64,000 nucleotides of DNA from CAYQQU01 sp964419545. Lineage in GTDB: Bacteria > Bacteroidota > Bacteroidia > Chitinophagales > Saprospiraceae. The notes below the pieces were generated by a model. It did not search any database, was not told where the DNA came from, and was given only the letters and a program-made list of their open reading frames with translations. The DNA lies in contig CAYQQU010000024.1 of NCBI GenBank assembly GCA_964419545.1, positions 1 to 64,000 of the forward strand. The letters are read 5' to 3'. Within the stretch, counting starts at the first letter, position 1. Every line of letters starts with the position of its first letter. The position numbers were made by a program, and so were the translations under genes. Positions 43,273-51,383 of this stretch are shown piece after piece.

Positions 43273-44227
43273 CGTTATCAGCGTTTTGCGTTTCCGAAGC
43301 GGGATCTTCCGTTACGGGCGCGGGAATAGTAGCGTGCACGAAGTCTTCCACCGTTTGCAGCGCCCGGTCGTGCAAGTCGGCCGTAGGCGTCGCTTTGGCG
43401 AATTTGACCAGGTCGGCCACCTGGAATACGTCCCGCAGCGGCGCTTCCCAGCGTTCGGCCAGGCCGAGCGGGGCCAGGCGCTCCAGCGTCTCCCGGCTGG
43501 TGCGTTCGAGGGCGGGTATTTCGAAGCGCCGCTCCAGGTATTCGCGGAGGATATAGCTCAGCTCGCTCTGGAACTGTTTATTCTCGCCTCGCTGCCACAA
43601 CTTCTGCGTGCGCAGCGTTCGCAGTTTTTCCAGCGCCACCTCGTGCGGCGGGCGCACCACTTCCGGCGCGGGCGGCGCTTCGGCCTGCTTGCGACGACGC
43701 CACCAGAGTAACACCAGGGCGATGATGAGGCCCAAAGCGAGCACTCCGATCAGGTAAGGCAGCACATCCTGCAGCGCGAGCGGCTCTTCCACGATCGGCT
43801 TGATCGGCATCAGCCGGTTGGGGTCTTCGTCCGGCGGAAAGTCGCGCACGCTGACGGTCAGGGGCTGGGTCTGGGCGGTTCCCTCGCCGCGCGGACTGCG
43901 GTAGCTTACGCGAACCGGCGGCAGTACGTGGCTGCCCGGCTCGAAGGAAGTAAGCACCAGGCGGCGCTGCAGCCGGTAGCTGGGATAACCGCTGATGGTG
44001 TCCCATTCCGAGAGGGAGATGATCTCAAAGGCGGCGCTGGTATCGATGGCGCTGACGTCCACGTCCGTGACGGCAACGTCAGCCCCGTGGCCGGCCAGGA
44101 CCTGCAGCTCTACCTGGTCGCCGATCATGAGGTAGCTGGAATCGAGCCGGGCGCTGACATCCACCTGCCCGAACAGCGGTTGGGCTAAGCAGCAAAAAAA
44201 GGCAACACATGAAATGATCTCCCGCAT
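43265..44227 (-). CDS. Bat-operon membrane protein (BatG position)
   Basis: A 320-aa protein with a signal peptide (SCVAFFCCLAQPLFGQ), an Ig-like periplasmic domain (VDVSARLDSSYLMIGDQVEL, then SHVLPPVRVSYRSPRGEG), one transmembrane helix at about 157-178 (LIGVLALGLIIALVLLWW) and a cytoplasmic helical domain (ELSYILREYLERRFEIPALE) found in proteins of the DUF4381 type. It lies between the DUF58 gene and batA, where many Bacteroidota carry a BatG-type gene. It probably bridges periplasmic and cytoplasmic parts of the MoxR/Bat complex. The spacer to the DUF58 gene is three bases. Confidence 0.75.
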   Translation of the reverse strand: MREIISCVAFFCCLAQPLFGQVDVSARLDSSYLMIGDQVELQVLAGHGADVAVTDVDVSAIDTSAAFEIISLSEWDTISGYPSYRLQRRLVLTSFEPGSHVLPPVRVSYRSPRGEGTAQTQPLTVSVRDFPPDEDPNRLMPIKPIVEEPLALQDVLPYLIGVLALGLIIALVLLWWRRRKQAEAPPAPEVVRPPHEVALEKLRTLRTQKLWQRGENKQFQSELSYILREYLERRFEIPALERTSRETLERLAPLGLAERWEAPLRDVFQVADLVKFAKATPTADLHDRALQTVEDFVHATIPAPVTEDPASETQNADNDA

Positions 44228-44230
44228 AGC

Positions 44231-45100
44231 CTATTTTGAGCGTTTTTGAAAAAACTTCAACAGGGCCCCGACATAGGACTCGTTGGTGCGGATGGCCACC
44301 TGATCGGCGCCGCTTTTCCGGAAGGTACCGGAAAAATAATCCGCATTGAGCTGGAACCAATGGGCATACGCCCGCCGTACCCGGCGCGAGCCCGTATCGA
44401 TCCAGCGCACCTTTCCGGTCTCCGCATCTTCGGCCCGCAATAAGCCGACGTTAGGCAGCGCTTCTTCGCGCGGGTCGATGATCTGTACGCCTACGATGTC
44501 GTGCCGCCTGGCGGCAATGCGCAGTGGCGACTCGTAATCGCGCGTCATGAAATCGGACAGTAAAAAGCAGATACTCCGTTTTTTGATCACGTTGTTGAAA
44601 TAGCGCAGGGCGGTACTCAGATCCGTACCGCGCCCCTGCGGCCGAAAATCGATCAGCTCGCGGATGATGCGCAGGATATGGGAGCGGCCCTTTTTCGGCG
44701 GAATGAATTTTTCCACCTCGTCGGAAAAGAAGATGACGCCGACTTTGTCGTTATTGTTGATAGCGGAAAAAGCCAGGATGGCGCAGAGCTCGGTGATCAC
44801 CTCGTTTTTCATCTGGTTGACCGTACCGAAGAAAGCCGAGCGGCTCACGTCGATCAGCAGCATCACCGTCAGTTCCCGCTCTTCCTCGAAGATCTTGATG
44901 TGCGGTTCGCCCGTCCGGGCCGTCACGTTCCAATCGATATTCCGCACGTCGTCCCCGTATTGGTAGTTGCGCACTTCGCTGAAAGACATACCGCGCCCTT
45001 TGAAGGCGCTATGGTATTCCCCGGAAAAGAGGTGCTTGCTGAGCCCCTTCGTCTTGATCTCGATCTTCCGTACTTTCTTCAGCAGTTCGCTGGTCTCCAT
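44231..45100 (-). CDS. DUF58 domain protein of the MoxR/Bat operon
   Basis: A 289-aa cytoplasmic DUF58 protein. The signature is DVRNIDWNVTARTGEPHIKIF at about 50-70 (longest run shortened here), followed by a VWA-like fold (LTVMLLIDVSRSAFFGT, ILAFSAINNNDKVGVIFFSD) and the closing block DIVGVQIIDPREEALP. DUF58 proteins are nearly always encoded next to MoxR AAA ATPases and are thought to be their client or adaptor. It starts 63 bases after moxR and ends three bases before the next gene. No membrane segment is seen. Confidence 0.92.
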   Translation of the reverse strand: METSELLKKVRKIEIKTKGLSKHLFSGEYHSAFKGRGMSFSEVRNYQYGDDVRNIDWNVTARTGEPHIKIFEEERELTVMLLIDVSRSAFFGTVNQMKNEVITELCAILAFSAINNNDKVGVIFFSDEVEKFIPPKKGRSHILRIIRELIDFRPQGRGTDLSTALRYFNNVIKKRSICFLLSDFMTRDYESPLRIAARRHDIVGVQIIDPREEALPNVGLLRAEDAETGKVRWIDTGSRRVRRAYAHWFQLNADYFSGTFRKSGADQVAIRTNESYVGALLKFFQKRSK

Positions 45101-45163
45101 AGCGTGAAATGTGAGATTTGCAATTTGCGGGTATGCGGTATTTCTGTAGGCCGGCCTACGCCC

Positions 45164-46159
45164 TTACGGCACTTCCACCGTATCCAGGATGCGGTTGATG
45201 ATGTCTTCCTGGGAGACGTTTTCTGCTTCCGCTTCGTACGACAGGCCGATGCGATGGCGCAATACGTCGGGGCAGACGCTGCGTACGTCCTCCGGGATGA
45301 CGTAGCCGCGCCGCTGGGTAAACGCCCGGGCTTTGGCCGCCAGCGCCAGGTTGATGCTGGCCCGCGGCGAGCCGCCGTAATTGATCAGCAGTTCCAGGTT
45401 CTTCATTCCGTACTCGCCGGGCTGGCGGGTAGCGAAGACGATGTCCAGGATGTATTGTTCGATCTTTTCGTCCATGTACACTTTGCGCACCGACTGGCGG
45501 GCCCGCAGGATATCGCGCGGATGGACGACAGGATTGATCTCTTCGAAATCGACGTCGCCTAGGTTCAGGCGGATGATCTGTCGCTCTTCTTCTTTGGAGG
45601 GATAGCCGATCTTCACTTTCAGCATGAAGCGGTCGACCTGCGCTTCCGGCAGCGGGTAGGTTCCCTCCTGCTCTATGGGGTTTTGGGTAGCCAGCACGAG
45701 GAACGGTTCCTCCAGGTGGAAGGTATCGTTGCCGATGGTCACTTGCCGTTCCTGCATCGCTTCGAGCAAGGCGCTTTGCACTTTGGCGGGCGCCCGGTTG
45801 ATCTCGTCGGCGAGCACGAAATTGGCGAAGATGGGCCCGCGGCGCACGAAGAAGTCGTTGGTGCTCGGGTTGTAGATCATGGTCCCGATGATGTCTGCGG
45901 GCAGCAGGTCGGGCGTAAACTGGATGCGGCTGAATTTCGCGTCGATGGCGCGCGACAGCGTCTTGATGGCCAGCGTTTTCGCGAGGCCGGGCAACCCTTC
46001 CAGCAGGACGTGGCCGCGCGTGAGGAGGCCCAACAGCAGCCGGTCGATCATGTAGTGCTGCCCGACGATGACCTTGCGGGTTTCCTCGTTCAGTTTATCG
46101 ATGAAGGCGCTGTCGATGTAGATCTGCTGGTTGAGTGCTTCAATATCAATGGCTTGCAT
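45164..46159 (-). CDS. MoxR-family AAA+ ATPase (BatI)
   Basis: A 331-aa MoxR ATPase, the first gene of the Bat operon. Walker A is GLPGLAKT (about 54-61), Walker B FVLADEINRAP (about 115-125), sensor 1 LVLATQNPIEQEGTYPLPEA, and the C-terminal lid contains SPRASINLALAAKA. MoxR proteins act as chaperone-like remodelers, here probably activating the VWA proteins encoded downstream. A good Bacteroidota promoter lies at 46209-46240, giving a leader of about 43 bases. The order moxR, DUF58, batG, batA, batB, batC, batD matches the Bat operons of Bacteroidota and Leptospira. Confidence 0.95.
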   Translation of the reverse strand: MQAIDIEALNQQIYIDSAFIDKLNEETRKVIVGQHYMIDRLLLGLLTRGHVLLEGLPGLAKTLAIKTLSRAIDAKFSRIQFTPDLLPADIIGTMIYNPSTNDFFVRRGPIFANFVLADEINRAPAKVQSALLEAMQERQVTIGNDTFHLEEPFLVLATQNPIEQEGTYPLPEAQVDRFMLKVKIGYPSKEEERQIIRLNLGDVDFEEINPVVHPRDILRARQSVRKVYMDEKIEQYILDIVFATRQPGEYGMKNLELLINYGGSPRASINLALAAKARAFTQRRGYVIPEDVRSVCPDVLRHRIGLSYEAEAENVSQEDIINRILDTVEVP

Positions 46160-46208
46160 AGCTCAAGTCGTTTGGATGGAAAGCAGTTGGCGCTTTGGTG
46201 TTGAACTT

Positions 46209-46240
46209 CAAAAATACCCCTTTGTTGTACCGGCGCACAA
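46209..46240 (-). promoter_or_regulatory. Bacteroidota promoter of the moxR-Bat operon
   Basis: On the minus strand, TTG (46240-46238) is followed after 21 bases by TATTTTTG (46216-46209), matching TTG-N(17-23)-TAnnTTTG. Transcription would begin near 46203, 43 bases before the moxR ATG. It lies in the only non-coding gap between the lptB group and moxR. Confidence 0.75.
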
Positions 46241-46268
46241 AAATGCTAAATTTTTTGTAGAAAGTGGC

Positions 46269-46607
46269 TTACCGTTGCGACGCGAGGCTGTCTTCCAGCA
46301 ACGGCCGCAGCGGTACGGTATCGATGAGGGTGCGCACCTCGGGTTTGTCCGGCCGTTCGGGCACGGGCGGGCGCCCGGCGGTGTCGCGCTGGTAGCGCGC
46401 CTGGGCGATGATGATGGAGTCGGCGACTTCCGCGGCTTCCTTCATCAGGCGTTCGCGGCAGTCTTCCAGGTAATTCTGGCGGTAAGCCTGGGTTTTATTG
46501 TCGAGCTCCGACTGCATCAGCGCGTCAACCTCGGCCTGGCTCGCCTCCTGGTTGTAACAACCGGCGCATAACCCGATGATGACGATGGCGCCAATTACGA
46601 TTCTCAT
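46269..46607 (-). CDS. Small hypothetical lipoprotein (112 aa)
   Basis: A lipoprotein signal with Cys near residue 17 (IVIIGLCAGCYNQEASQA) is followed by a helical, Arg/Glu-rich mature domain. It overlaps the stop of the preceding small lipoprotein gene by four bases (ATGA), so the two are translationally coupled. The pair follows lptB. I recognise no family. The C-terminus (RTLIDTVPLRPLLEDSLASQR) has the periodicity of an amphipathic helix. Confidence 0.7.
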   Translation of the reverse strand: MRIVIGAIVIIGLCAGCYNQEASQAEVDALMQSELDNKTQAYRQNYLEDCRERLMKEAAEVADSIIIAQARYQRDTAGRPPVPERPDKPEVRTLIDTVPLRPLLEDSLASQR

Positions 46608-46882
46608 TTTTTGCGTGGTATTCTTTTGCGCAACTCGGCTTCTTCGCGCCGCCGCACGGCCAGGATGGAATCAACGGCTTCTTGGAGCCGCGCATCGTAA
46701 TTCAATTCGCAGAGGCTGTCCAATTCCTGCCGCAGGGCGGGCAGCTGGTCGGTAAAGATCGTATCGACGCGCGCCCACTGGCGGGTCGTCAGCTTGAGCG
46801 GCGGCTTCTCCCGGCAGCTGGTCTGACTGAGCCAGAACGCCAGCAAGCCGCAGACCATTACGAGCGATAGTCTACCGTACAT
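46604..46882 (-). CDS. Small hypothetical lipoprotein (92 aa) overlapping lptB
   Basis: The signal (LVMVCGLLAFWLSQTSCREK; Cys at 23) is followed by about 70 residues of charged helix (RQWARVDTIFTDQLPALRQE, ARLQEAVDSILAVRRREEAE). It starts 11 bases inside the 3' end of lptB and is coupled to the next lipoprotein gene by a four-base overlap. Its size and composition resemble its neighbour, so the two may be distant paralogues that work together at the envelope. The function is unknown. Confidence 0.7.
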   Translation of the reverse strand: MYGRLSLVMVCGLLAFWLSQTSCREKPPLKLTTRQWARVDTIFTDQLPALRQELDSLCELNYDARLQEAVDSILAVRRREEAELRKRIPRKK

Positions 46883-47615
46883 CGATCACTTTCTTGCGCA
46901 GTTCAAAGTTCTTACCCAGGTATACTTTGCGCACCATGGCGTCGGCGGCCAGCTCCTCGGCGGTGCCGGCTTTCAGGATGCGCCCTTCGAACATCAGGTA
47001 GGCGCGGTCGGTGATGGATAGCGTTTCCTGTACGTTGTGGTCGGTGATGAGGATGCCGATATTTTTGGTTTTGAGCTTCGCGACGATGTACTGAATGTCC
47101 TCCACCGCGATCGGGTCGATCCCCGCGAAGGGTTCGTCCAGCAGGATAAAGCTGGGATTGGTGGCCAGCGCGCGGGCGATCTCGGTGCGTCGCCGCTCGC
47201 CGCCCGAGAGGGTGTCGCCGCGGCTTTTCCGTACTTTGGTCAGGCCGAATTCGTCGATCAGGCTCTCCAGGCGCTCCAGGCGTTCCGCTTTTTTGAGATC
47301 GGTCATCTCCAGCACCGCCAGGATATTGTCTTCCACGCTGAGCTTGCGAAATACCGACGGCTCCTGCGGCAGGTAGCCGATGCCGTTGCGCGCCCGCTTG
47401 TACATGGGCAGTTCGGTGATGTCGCGATCGTCGAGGTACACCCTGCCGGCATTGGGTTTGATAAACCCGACCACCATGTAGAAAGTGGTCGTTTTCCCCG
47501 CCCCGTTCGGCCCCAACAGACCGACGATCTCTCCCTGCTCCACCTGCAGCGCTACGTCTTCCACCACCTGCCGGCGTCCGTATATTTTCCCCAATCCTTT
47601 AACGTATAAACGCAT
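46872..47615 (-). CDS. lptB: LPS export ABC transporter ATP-binding protein LptB
   Basis: A 247-aa ABC ATPase that powers extraction of lipopolysaccharide from the inner membrane with LptFG and LptC. Walker A GPNGAGKTTTFYM (about 37-49), Q-loop region YLPQEPSVFRKLSVEDNI, signature LSGGERRRTEIARAL (about 138-152), Walker B FILLDEPFAGIDP (about 158-170) and H-loop ILITDHNVQETL. The start at 47615 (MRLYVKGLGKIYGRR) gives the family length. The open frame upstream to 47675 translates only the CACACC array into a Gly-Val string and should not be annotated. Two small lipoprotein genes follow in overlap. Confidence 0.96.
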   Translation of the reverse strand: MRLYVKGLGKIYGRRQVVEDVALQVEQGEIVGLLGPNGAGKTTTFYMVVGFIKPNAGRVYLDDRDITELPMYKRARNGIGYLPQEPSVFRKLSVEDNILAVLEMTDLKKAERLERLESLIDEFGLTKVRKSRGDTLSGGERRRTEIARALATNPSFILLDEPFAGIDPIAVEDIQYIVAKLKTKNIGILITDHNVQETLSITDRAYLMFEGRILKAGTAEELAADAMVRKVYLGKNFELRKKVIDVR

Positions 47616-47633
47616 AATTTCTCGCTTTTTTTT

Positions 47634-47681
47634 CCCCACACCCACACCCACACCCACACTCACACCCAAACTCACACCCCC
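47634..47681 (-). repeat. CACACC hexamer array with G-quadruplex motif upstream of lptB
   Basis: Tandem CACACC/CACACT units fill the gap between the PorT-like gene stop (47682) and the lptB start. On the minus strand, 47634-47655 gives four G-tracts separated by TGT, a canonical G-quadruplex motif about 19 bases before the lptB ATG. It matches the array between batA and batB in sequence, orientation and position. Confidence 0.8.
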
Positions 47682-48413
47682 TCAATCTATATACTCAATT
47701 TTCCGCAAAAACCGCAACCCCAACGTCAGCTCAAACGTCACATTCCGGATGCGCCGTTCGGGTACGGTGATGTTGCCGGTATAGACGGTATTATTGACAA
47801 AAACTTCGCCGCTGGGTTGTTCGTATTGCAGCGAAAAGTCCGGATTGACCGAAAATTCAAGCAAGGCCCCCACGAATTCGGAAAAGGGGAACTCGATCCC
47901 CGCTCCGACGATGGCGCCGTAGGTAAAATCGCGGATCACCTGGTCGTTATCGAACGGGTAGATCGGAAATAGTTCGTTGAGCTCCTGGTATTCATCCAAA
48001 TTGGTATCGAGGTTGTAATCTACGCGAATACCGAAAAGATAATACGGGCGGAGGTTATTTTCCGGCGCCCCGATCCGCTGTTTGGCGCCCAGGCTCAGGG
48101 AGAGGTTGTGGAAAATGAAGTTCTGGGTCGGAAACTGAAAAAAGTCGCCGTTCACCCCGAAAGCGTTGCGACTCTGGATCGCGCTGCCCTTTGGGTTATA
48201 CCCCGCCTGGGCGAAGAGCGCAAAAGCCTGGTCGCTCGCACTTTCGATAAAAGCCATGCCGTGCAGGGCGAAGAGCGGGTCGCGTTCAAAAGACTCCCAC
48301 TGCTGGACGCCGATGGTCGGCCCGCCTTTAATACCGAAATAGTAACCCTGGGCCTGCAGGCCGAAGGTCGCTGCCGTCAGCCATACCAATAGCCCTATCT
48401 TTCGCTGCATCAT
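47682..48413 (-). CDS. PorT-like outer-membrane beta-barrel protein
   Basis: A 243-aa small beta-barrel. Signal peptide at 1-21 (LLVWLTAATFGLQAQ), then YYFGIKGGPTIGVQQW, the opening typical of PorT-family barrels, and alternating amphipathic strands to a C-terminal FELTLGLRFLRKIEYID. PorT proteins were first linked to the Por (type 9) secretion system, but most paralogues have unknown roles. A TAnnTTTG -7 box lies at 48438-48431 on the minus strand, 18 bases before the start, so it begins a unit that continues through lptB. Confidence 0.8.
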   Translation of the reverse strand: MMQRKIGLLVWLTAATFGLQAQGYYFGIKGGPTIGVQQWESFERDPLFALHGMAFIESASDQAFALFAQAGYNPKGSAIQSRNAFGVNGDFFQFPTQNFIFHNLSLSLGAKQRIGAPENNLRPYYLFGIRVDYNLDTNLDEYQELNELFPIYPFDNDQVIRDFTYGAIVGAGIEFPFSEFVGALLEFSVNPDFSLQYEQPSGEVFVNNTVYTGNITVPERRIRNVTFELTLGLRFLRKIEYID

Positions 48414-48430
48414 TTGTTTTCCGTTTTCCG

Positions 48431-48438
48431 CAAAGGTA
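48431..48438 (-). promoter_or_regulatory. -7 box (TAnnTTTG) for the PorT-like gene
   Basis: TACCTTTG on the minus strand, about 18 bases upstream of the ATG at 48413. No TTG lies at the preferred distance, so confidence is limited. Its position would give a very short leader. Confidence 0.4.
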
Positions 48439-48486
48439 ACCGGTTTTGGCGGAATTTGCGGTTGCCCCCGGCGAAATCGGTCCGTC

Positions 48487-49983
48487 CTACCTGACCCGCA
48501 GGCGCTGCCCTATCCGGATGTTGTAATTCTGCAGGTTGTTGAGCTCGACGAGCTTTTCGACGGTAGTGCCGTAGCGCTGGGATATATTCCAGAGGGTGTC
48601 GCCCGACTTCACGGTATGGTAGTTGCCCGTTGCCGGATCGCGCGGTTCGGGCTCGGCCGGCCTTTCGCGGCGGGCCGACTGTTGTGGCTCGATCTCCGGC
48701 AGCAGCTCTTCGTCGAAAGCGGGCTCCTCCTCGGGCGCCGGCTCCGGACGCACGGGAAGGCGCGGAGGGGGTTGCGGCGGTTCCGGGCGAATGACGTCCG
48801 GCCGGGTTTCCTCCCGGTGGGGGCGGGTGGGCGCCGGTTCCCCTTCAAACATCTCCTCCTCCAGAATCTCCTCTTCCATCTTTTTTTCCTCTTCGGGGGT
48901 AATAAAATCGCCGAAATCGATGAACGGCGGCCGTTCGGTCCGCAGGGTATCTTCGGTCGGGTCCGTAGCCGTCGGCGGCTCTTCCTCTTCTTCGAAGATC
49001 AGTTCGGGCATCGGCGGTGCGGGCGCCGGCCGCTCGGTAGTGAGGCGAGGCCGTTCGTCCACCTTGCCGCCCCGTACCTTGATGCGTTCGTTGACGGCCG
49101 GTTCCTGGCCCTCGTCCATGCGGTTGCGTTTGTACAGCTTACTGAGCTTCACGCCGTAGCGCTGCGAGATGTCGTACATCGTCTCGCCCTCGTGGACGTA
49201 ATGCCAGGTCTTTTTCCCCCGGAAGGAATTGCGTTTGCGCTGGAGGTATACTTTTTGTCCTTCGGCCAGCCGCTGGTCGCCGTCGTCCAGTTCTTCGTTG
49301 TATTTGATGAGGCGGCGCAGAGTGGTGTCGGTGCGCCGGGCAATTTCGTTAACCGTTTCGTCTTCTTCGGCGATGACGTACTCCACGTCGTTGATCGTCA
49401 GGAAACCACCGGTCGTAAAGTCGGTATCAACCACGAGCTCGGTGGAAGTCATCTCGTCGAATTTGTAGAGCTCGAGGCGTTCGATGAGGCTGATCAGTTT
49501 GGTGTGGTAGGTAGCACTGGTGGCGTATCCGGCGCGTTTGAGGCCGATCGCCCAGCGCCGGTAGTCGGTGGGATCGAGTCGAAACAGGAACCCGTAACGA
49601 TCCGTCTTATTCGGATCGCGCAAAAACTCCGAATGGGCCACGTAGGAAGCCTCGACGTCCCGGTACACCCGAAAGCAGGATTCGATGAGCCGGCCCTCGG
49701 CGTCGTAATCGTCGTCTTCCTTGTATACCTTTCGTCCGCTCCAGTTGCCGCCGCATTTGATGCCGAAATGGTTATTGGCGCGTTTTGCCAGATCGCTGCG
49801 GCCCGAGTTGGATTCCAGAATGCCCTGCGCCAGTTTGATGCTGGCCGGGATGCCGGCCCGTTCCATCTCGCGGATGGCGATCCCGCTATACCGTTCGACG
49901 TATCGCAACTGGTACTCCTCCTGCGCCCAGGCGGAAAAACCGAGGCACAGGAGGCTGCACAGGAGAAAAATTTTATTGAACAT
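48487..49983 (-). CDS. Glucosaminidase-domain protein with three LysM repeats
   Basis: A 498-aa exported murein hydrolase-like protein. Signal peptide at 1-20 (LLCSLLCLGFSAWAQ). The glucosaminidase domain (about 30-165) contains IKLAQGILESNSGRSDLA, with the probable catalytic Glu, and NNHFGIKCGGNWSG. Two LysM-type modules lie at about 195-245 and 262-308 (YVHEGETMYDISQRYGVKLS), then a disordered Pro/Glu-rich linker (about 312-450) and a final canonical LysM (YHTVKSGDTLWNISQRYGTT, about 453-498). It probably cleaves glycan strands of peptidoglycan during growth or division. The start at 49983 (MFNKIFLLC) is chosen for the signal peptide. Confidence 0.9.
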   Translation of the reverse strand: MFNKIFLLCSLLCLGFSAWAQEEYQLRYVERYSGIAIREMERAGIPASIKLAQGILESNSGRSDLAKRANNHFGIKCGGNWSGRKVYKEDDDYDAEGRLIESCFRVYRDVEASYVAHSEFLRDPNKTDRYGFLFRLDPTDYRRWAIGLKRAGYATSATYHTKLISLIERLELYKFDEMTSTELVVDTDFTTGGFLTINDVEYVIAEEDETVNEIARRTDTTLRRLIKYNEELDDGDQRLAEGQKVYLQRKRNSFRGKKTWHYVHEGETMYDISQRYGVKLSKLYKRNRMDEGQEPAVNERIKVRGGKVDERPRLTTERPAPAPPMPELIFEEEEEPPTATDPTEDTLRTERPPFIDFGDFITPEEEKKMEEEILEEEMFEGEPAPTRPHREETRPDVIRPEPPQPPPRLPVRPEPAPEEEPAFDEELLPEIEPQQSARRERPAEPEPRDPATGNYHTVKSGDTLWNISQRYGTTVEKLVELNNLQNYNIRIGQRLRVR

Positions 49984-50123
49984 GATTGTGTTTTTTATTA
50001 TCGGCCTTTGTCCGCTCATTCTCTGGCCAAAGAACGCTTAAAGAAGAATAATTTTTATACGACCCGGCCTAATTATCGTTTCATTAACGCTCCCCGCAAT
50101 GGCGGGCGGCGACGCGAAGCCGG

Positions 50124-51338
50124 TCAGTCATTCCTGAGCTTGAGCCCGTAATGGTGAAGTACTTTGCGGGCCACCGACGCTTTGTGCGCTTCATCGGCCC
50201 CCCCGTAGATGCGGGCGCCCCGTTCTTCGCGGTAAAAATAGGAAAGAATGGTATCGTCGGTGACGCCCAGCGCCCCGTGCACCTGAATGGCCCGGTCTAC
50301 CACCTGCTGCAGGATGCCCGCGACGAAAAACTTGATCGTGGAGGTGGTCTGGCTTTCCGCTTTTTGCCCTCTCTCCTGAATGCCGTGCGCGGCGTGCAGC
50401 ACCATAAAACGGGCGGCGTCGATCTCGGCGCGGCTATCGGCGATAAAGTGCTGGATCATCTGTTTTTCGCCGAGCTTTTGCTTTTGGCTGATGTTGCGGG
50501 TGGCGGCGCGCCGGCACATGAGATCGAAAGCCCGCTCGCAGATGCCGATCCAGCGCATACAGTGGTGGACGCGCCCCGGCCCGAGTCGTTCCTGGGCCAA
50601 TTTGAAGCCTTCCCCTTCGCCGCCGAGGCGATTGGCGACCGGCACCCGCACCTCATCGTAGCGGACCTCGCCGTAGCTGTGCCAGCCTTCCCCGATCCGG
50701 CCCATCACCGGTATGTTGCGCACCAGCTGATAGCCCGGCGACTCGGTGGGCACTACCAGTAGGCTGGCGCGTTGGTAAGGGTTGGGCTCGTCGGGGTTGG
50801 TCACGGCCATGACGATGGCGCACTTGGCGCCGTCGGCCCCGGCGGAAAACCATTTGCTGCCGGTGATGACGTATTCCTCGCCCTGGCGTTCCGCCGAAGT
50901 GCTCAGATTAACCGGGTTGGAGCCGGCCTGCCCGGGTTCCGTTATGGAAAAACAAGACCGGAACTGCCCCTCCAGCATGGAGGCCAGGTAGCGGCTGCGG
51001 AGCGACTCGTCGGCGTATTGCAGCAACAACTGGATGTTGCCGGCGTCGGGCGCCTGGGCGTTGAACGCGAAATGCCCGAAAGGGGTCGTCCCGAGCAGCT
51101 CGCTGAGTTGAGCGGATTCCAGGAGGCTCAGACCGGGACCGCCCTGTTCTTCGCCGAGGTAGAGATTCCAGGCGCCGGCTTTTTTGGCCAACTCTTTCTT
51201 TTCGCGCAGAAGGGGCTCCACCTCGCTGAACGGCCGCTTCAGCCACTCCGCTTCGTTGGGATAGATCTCTTCTTCCAGGAATGATCGCACCTCGGGATAA
51301 AGCTCCCGCAATCGCTCCGTCGCAAAAATTTCAACCAT
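50124..51338 (-). CDS. Acyl-CoA dehydrogenase
   Basis: A 404-aa FAD-dependent acyl-CoA dehydrogenase. The N-terminal helical domain (about 1-125) leads to the FAD/substrate middle domain (CFSITEPGQAGSNPVNLSTS, YVITGSKWFSAGADGAKCAI) and the C-terminal helical domain with VDRAIQVHGALGVTDDTILS and RIYGGADEAHKASVARKVL. The last block resembles the ACAD10/ACAD11-like branch (GPDEVH-type ending) rather than short-chain enzymes. It oxidises acyl-CoA thioesters in fatty-acid or branched-acid breakdown; chain length cannot be read. It stands alone, with no beta-oxidation partners nearby. Confidence 0.92.
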   Translation of the reverse strand: MVEIFATERLRELYPEVRSFLEEEIYPNEAEWLKRPFSEVEPLLREKKELAKKAGAWNLYLGEEQGGPGLSLLESAQLSELLGTTPFGHFAFNAQAPDAGNIQLLLQYADESLRSRYLASMLEGQFRSCFSITEPGQAGSNPVNLSTSAERQGEEYVITGSKWFSAGADGAKCAIVMAVTNPDEPNPYQRASLLVVPTESPGYQLVRNIPVMGRIGEGWHSYGEVRYDEVRVPVANRLGGEGEGFKLAQERLGPGRVHHCMRWIGICERAFDLMCRRAATRNISQKQKLGEKQMIQHFIADSRAEIDAARFMVLHAAHGIQERGQKAESQTTSTIKFFVAGILQQVVDRAIQVHGALGVTDDTILSYFYREERGARIYGGADEAHKASVARKVLHHYGLKLRND

Positions 51339-51383
51339 GGCGCCGTGAATTTAGGATACGAAAGTTAAGTTTTTTCAAAACCA

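Noticed and set aside
47616..47675. N-terminal extension of LptB (MSLGVSVGVGVGVG)
   Set aside because: It is translation of the repeat array; LptB begins at MRLYVKGLGK (47615).
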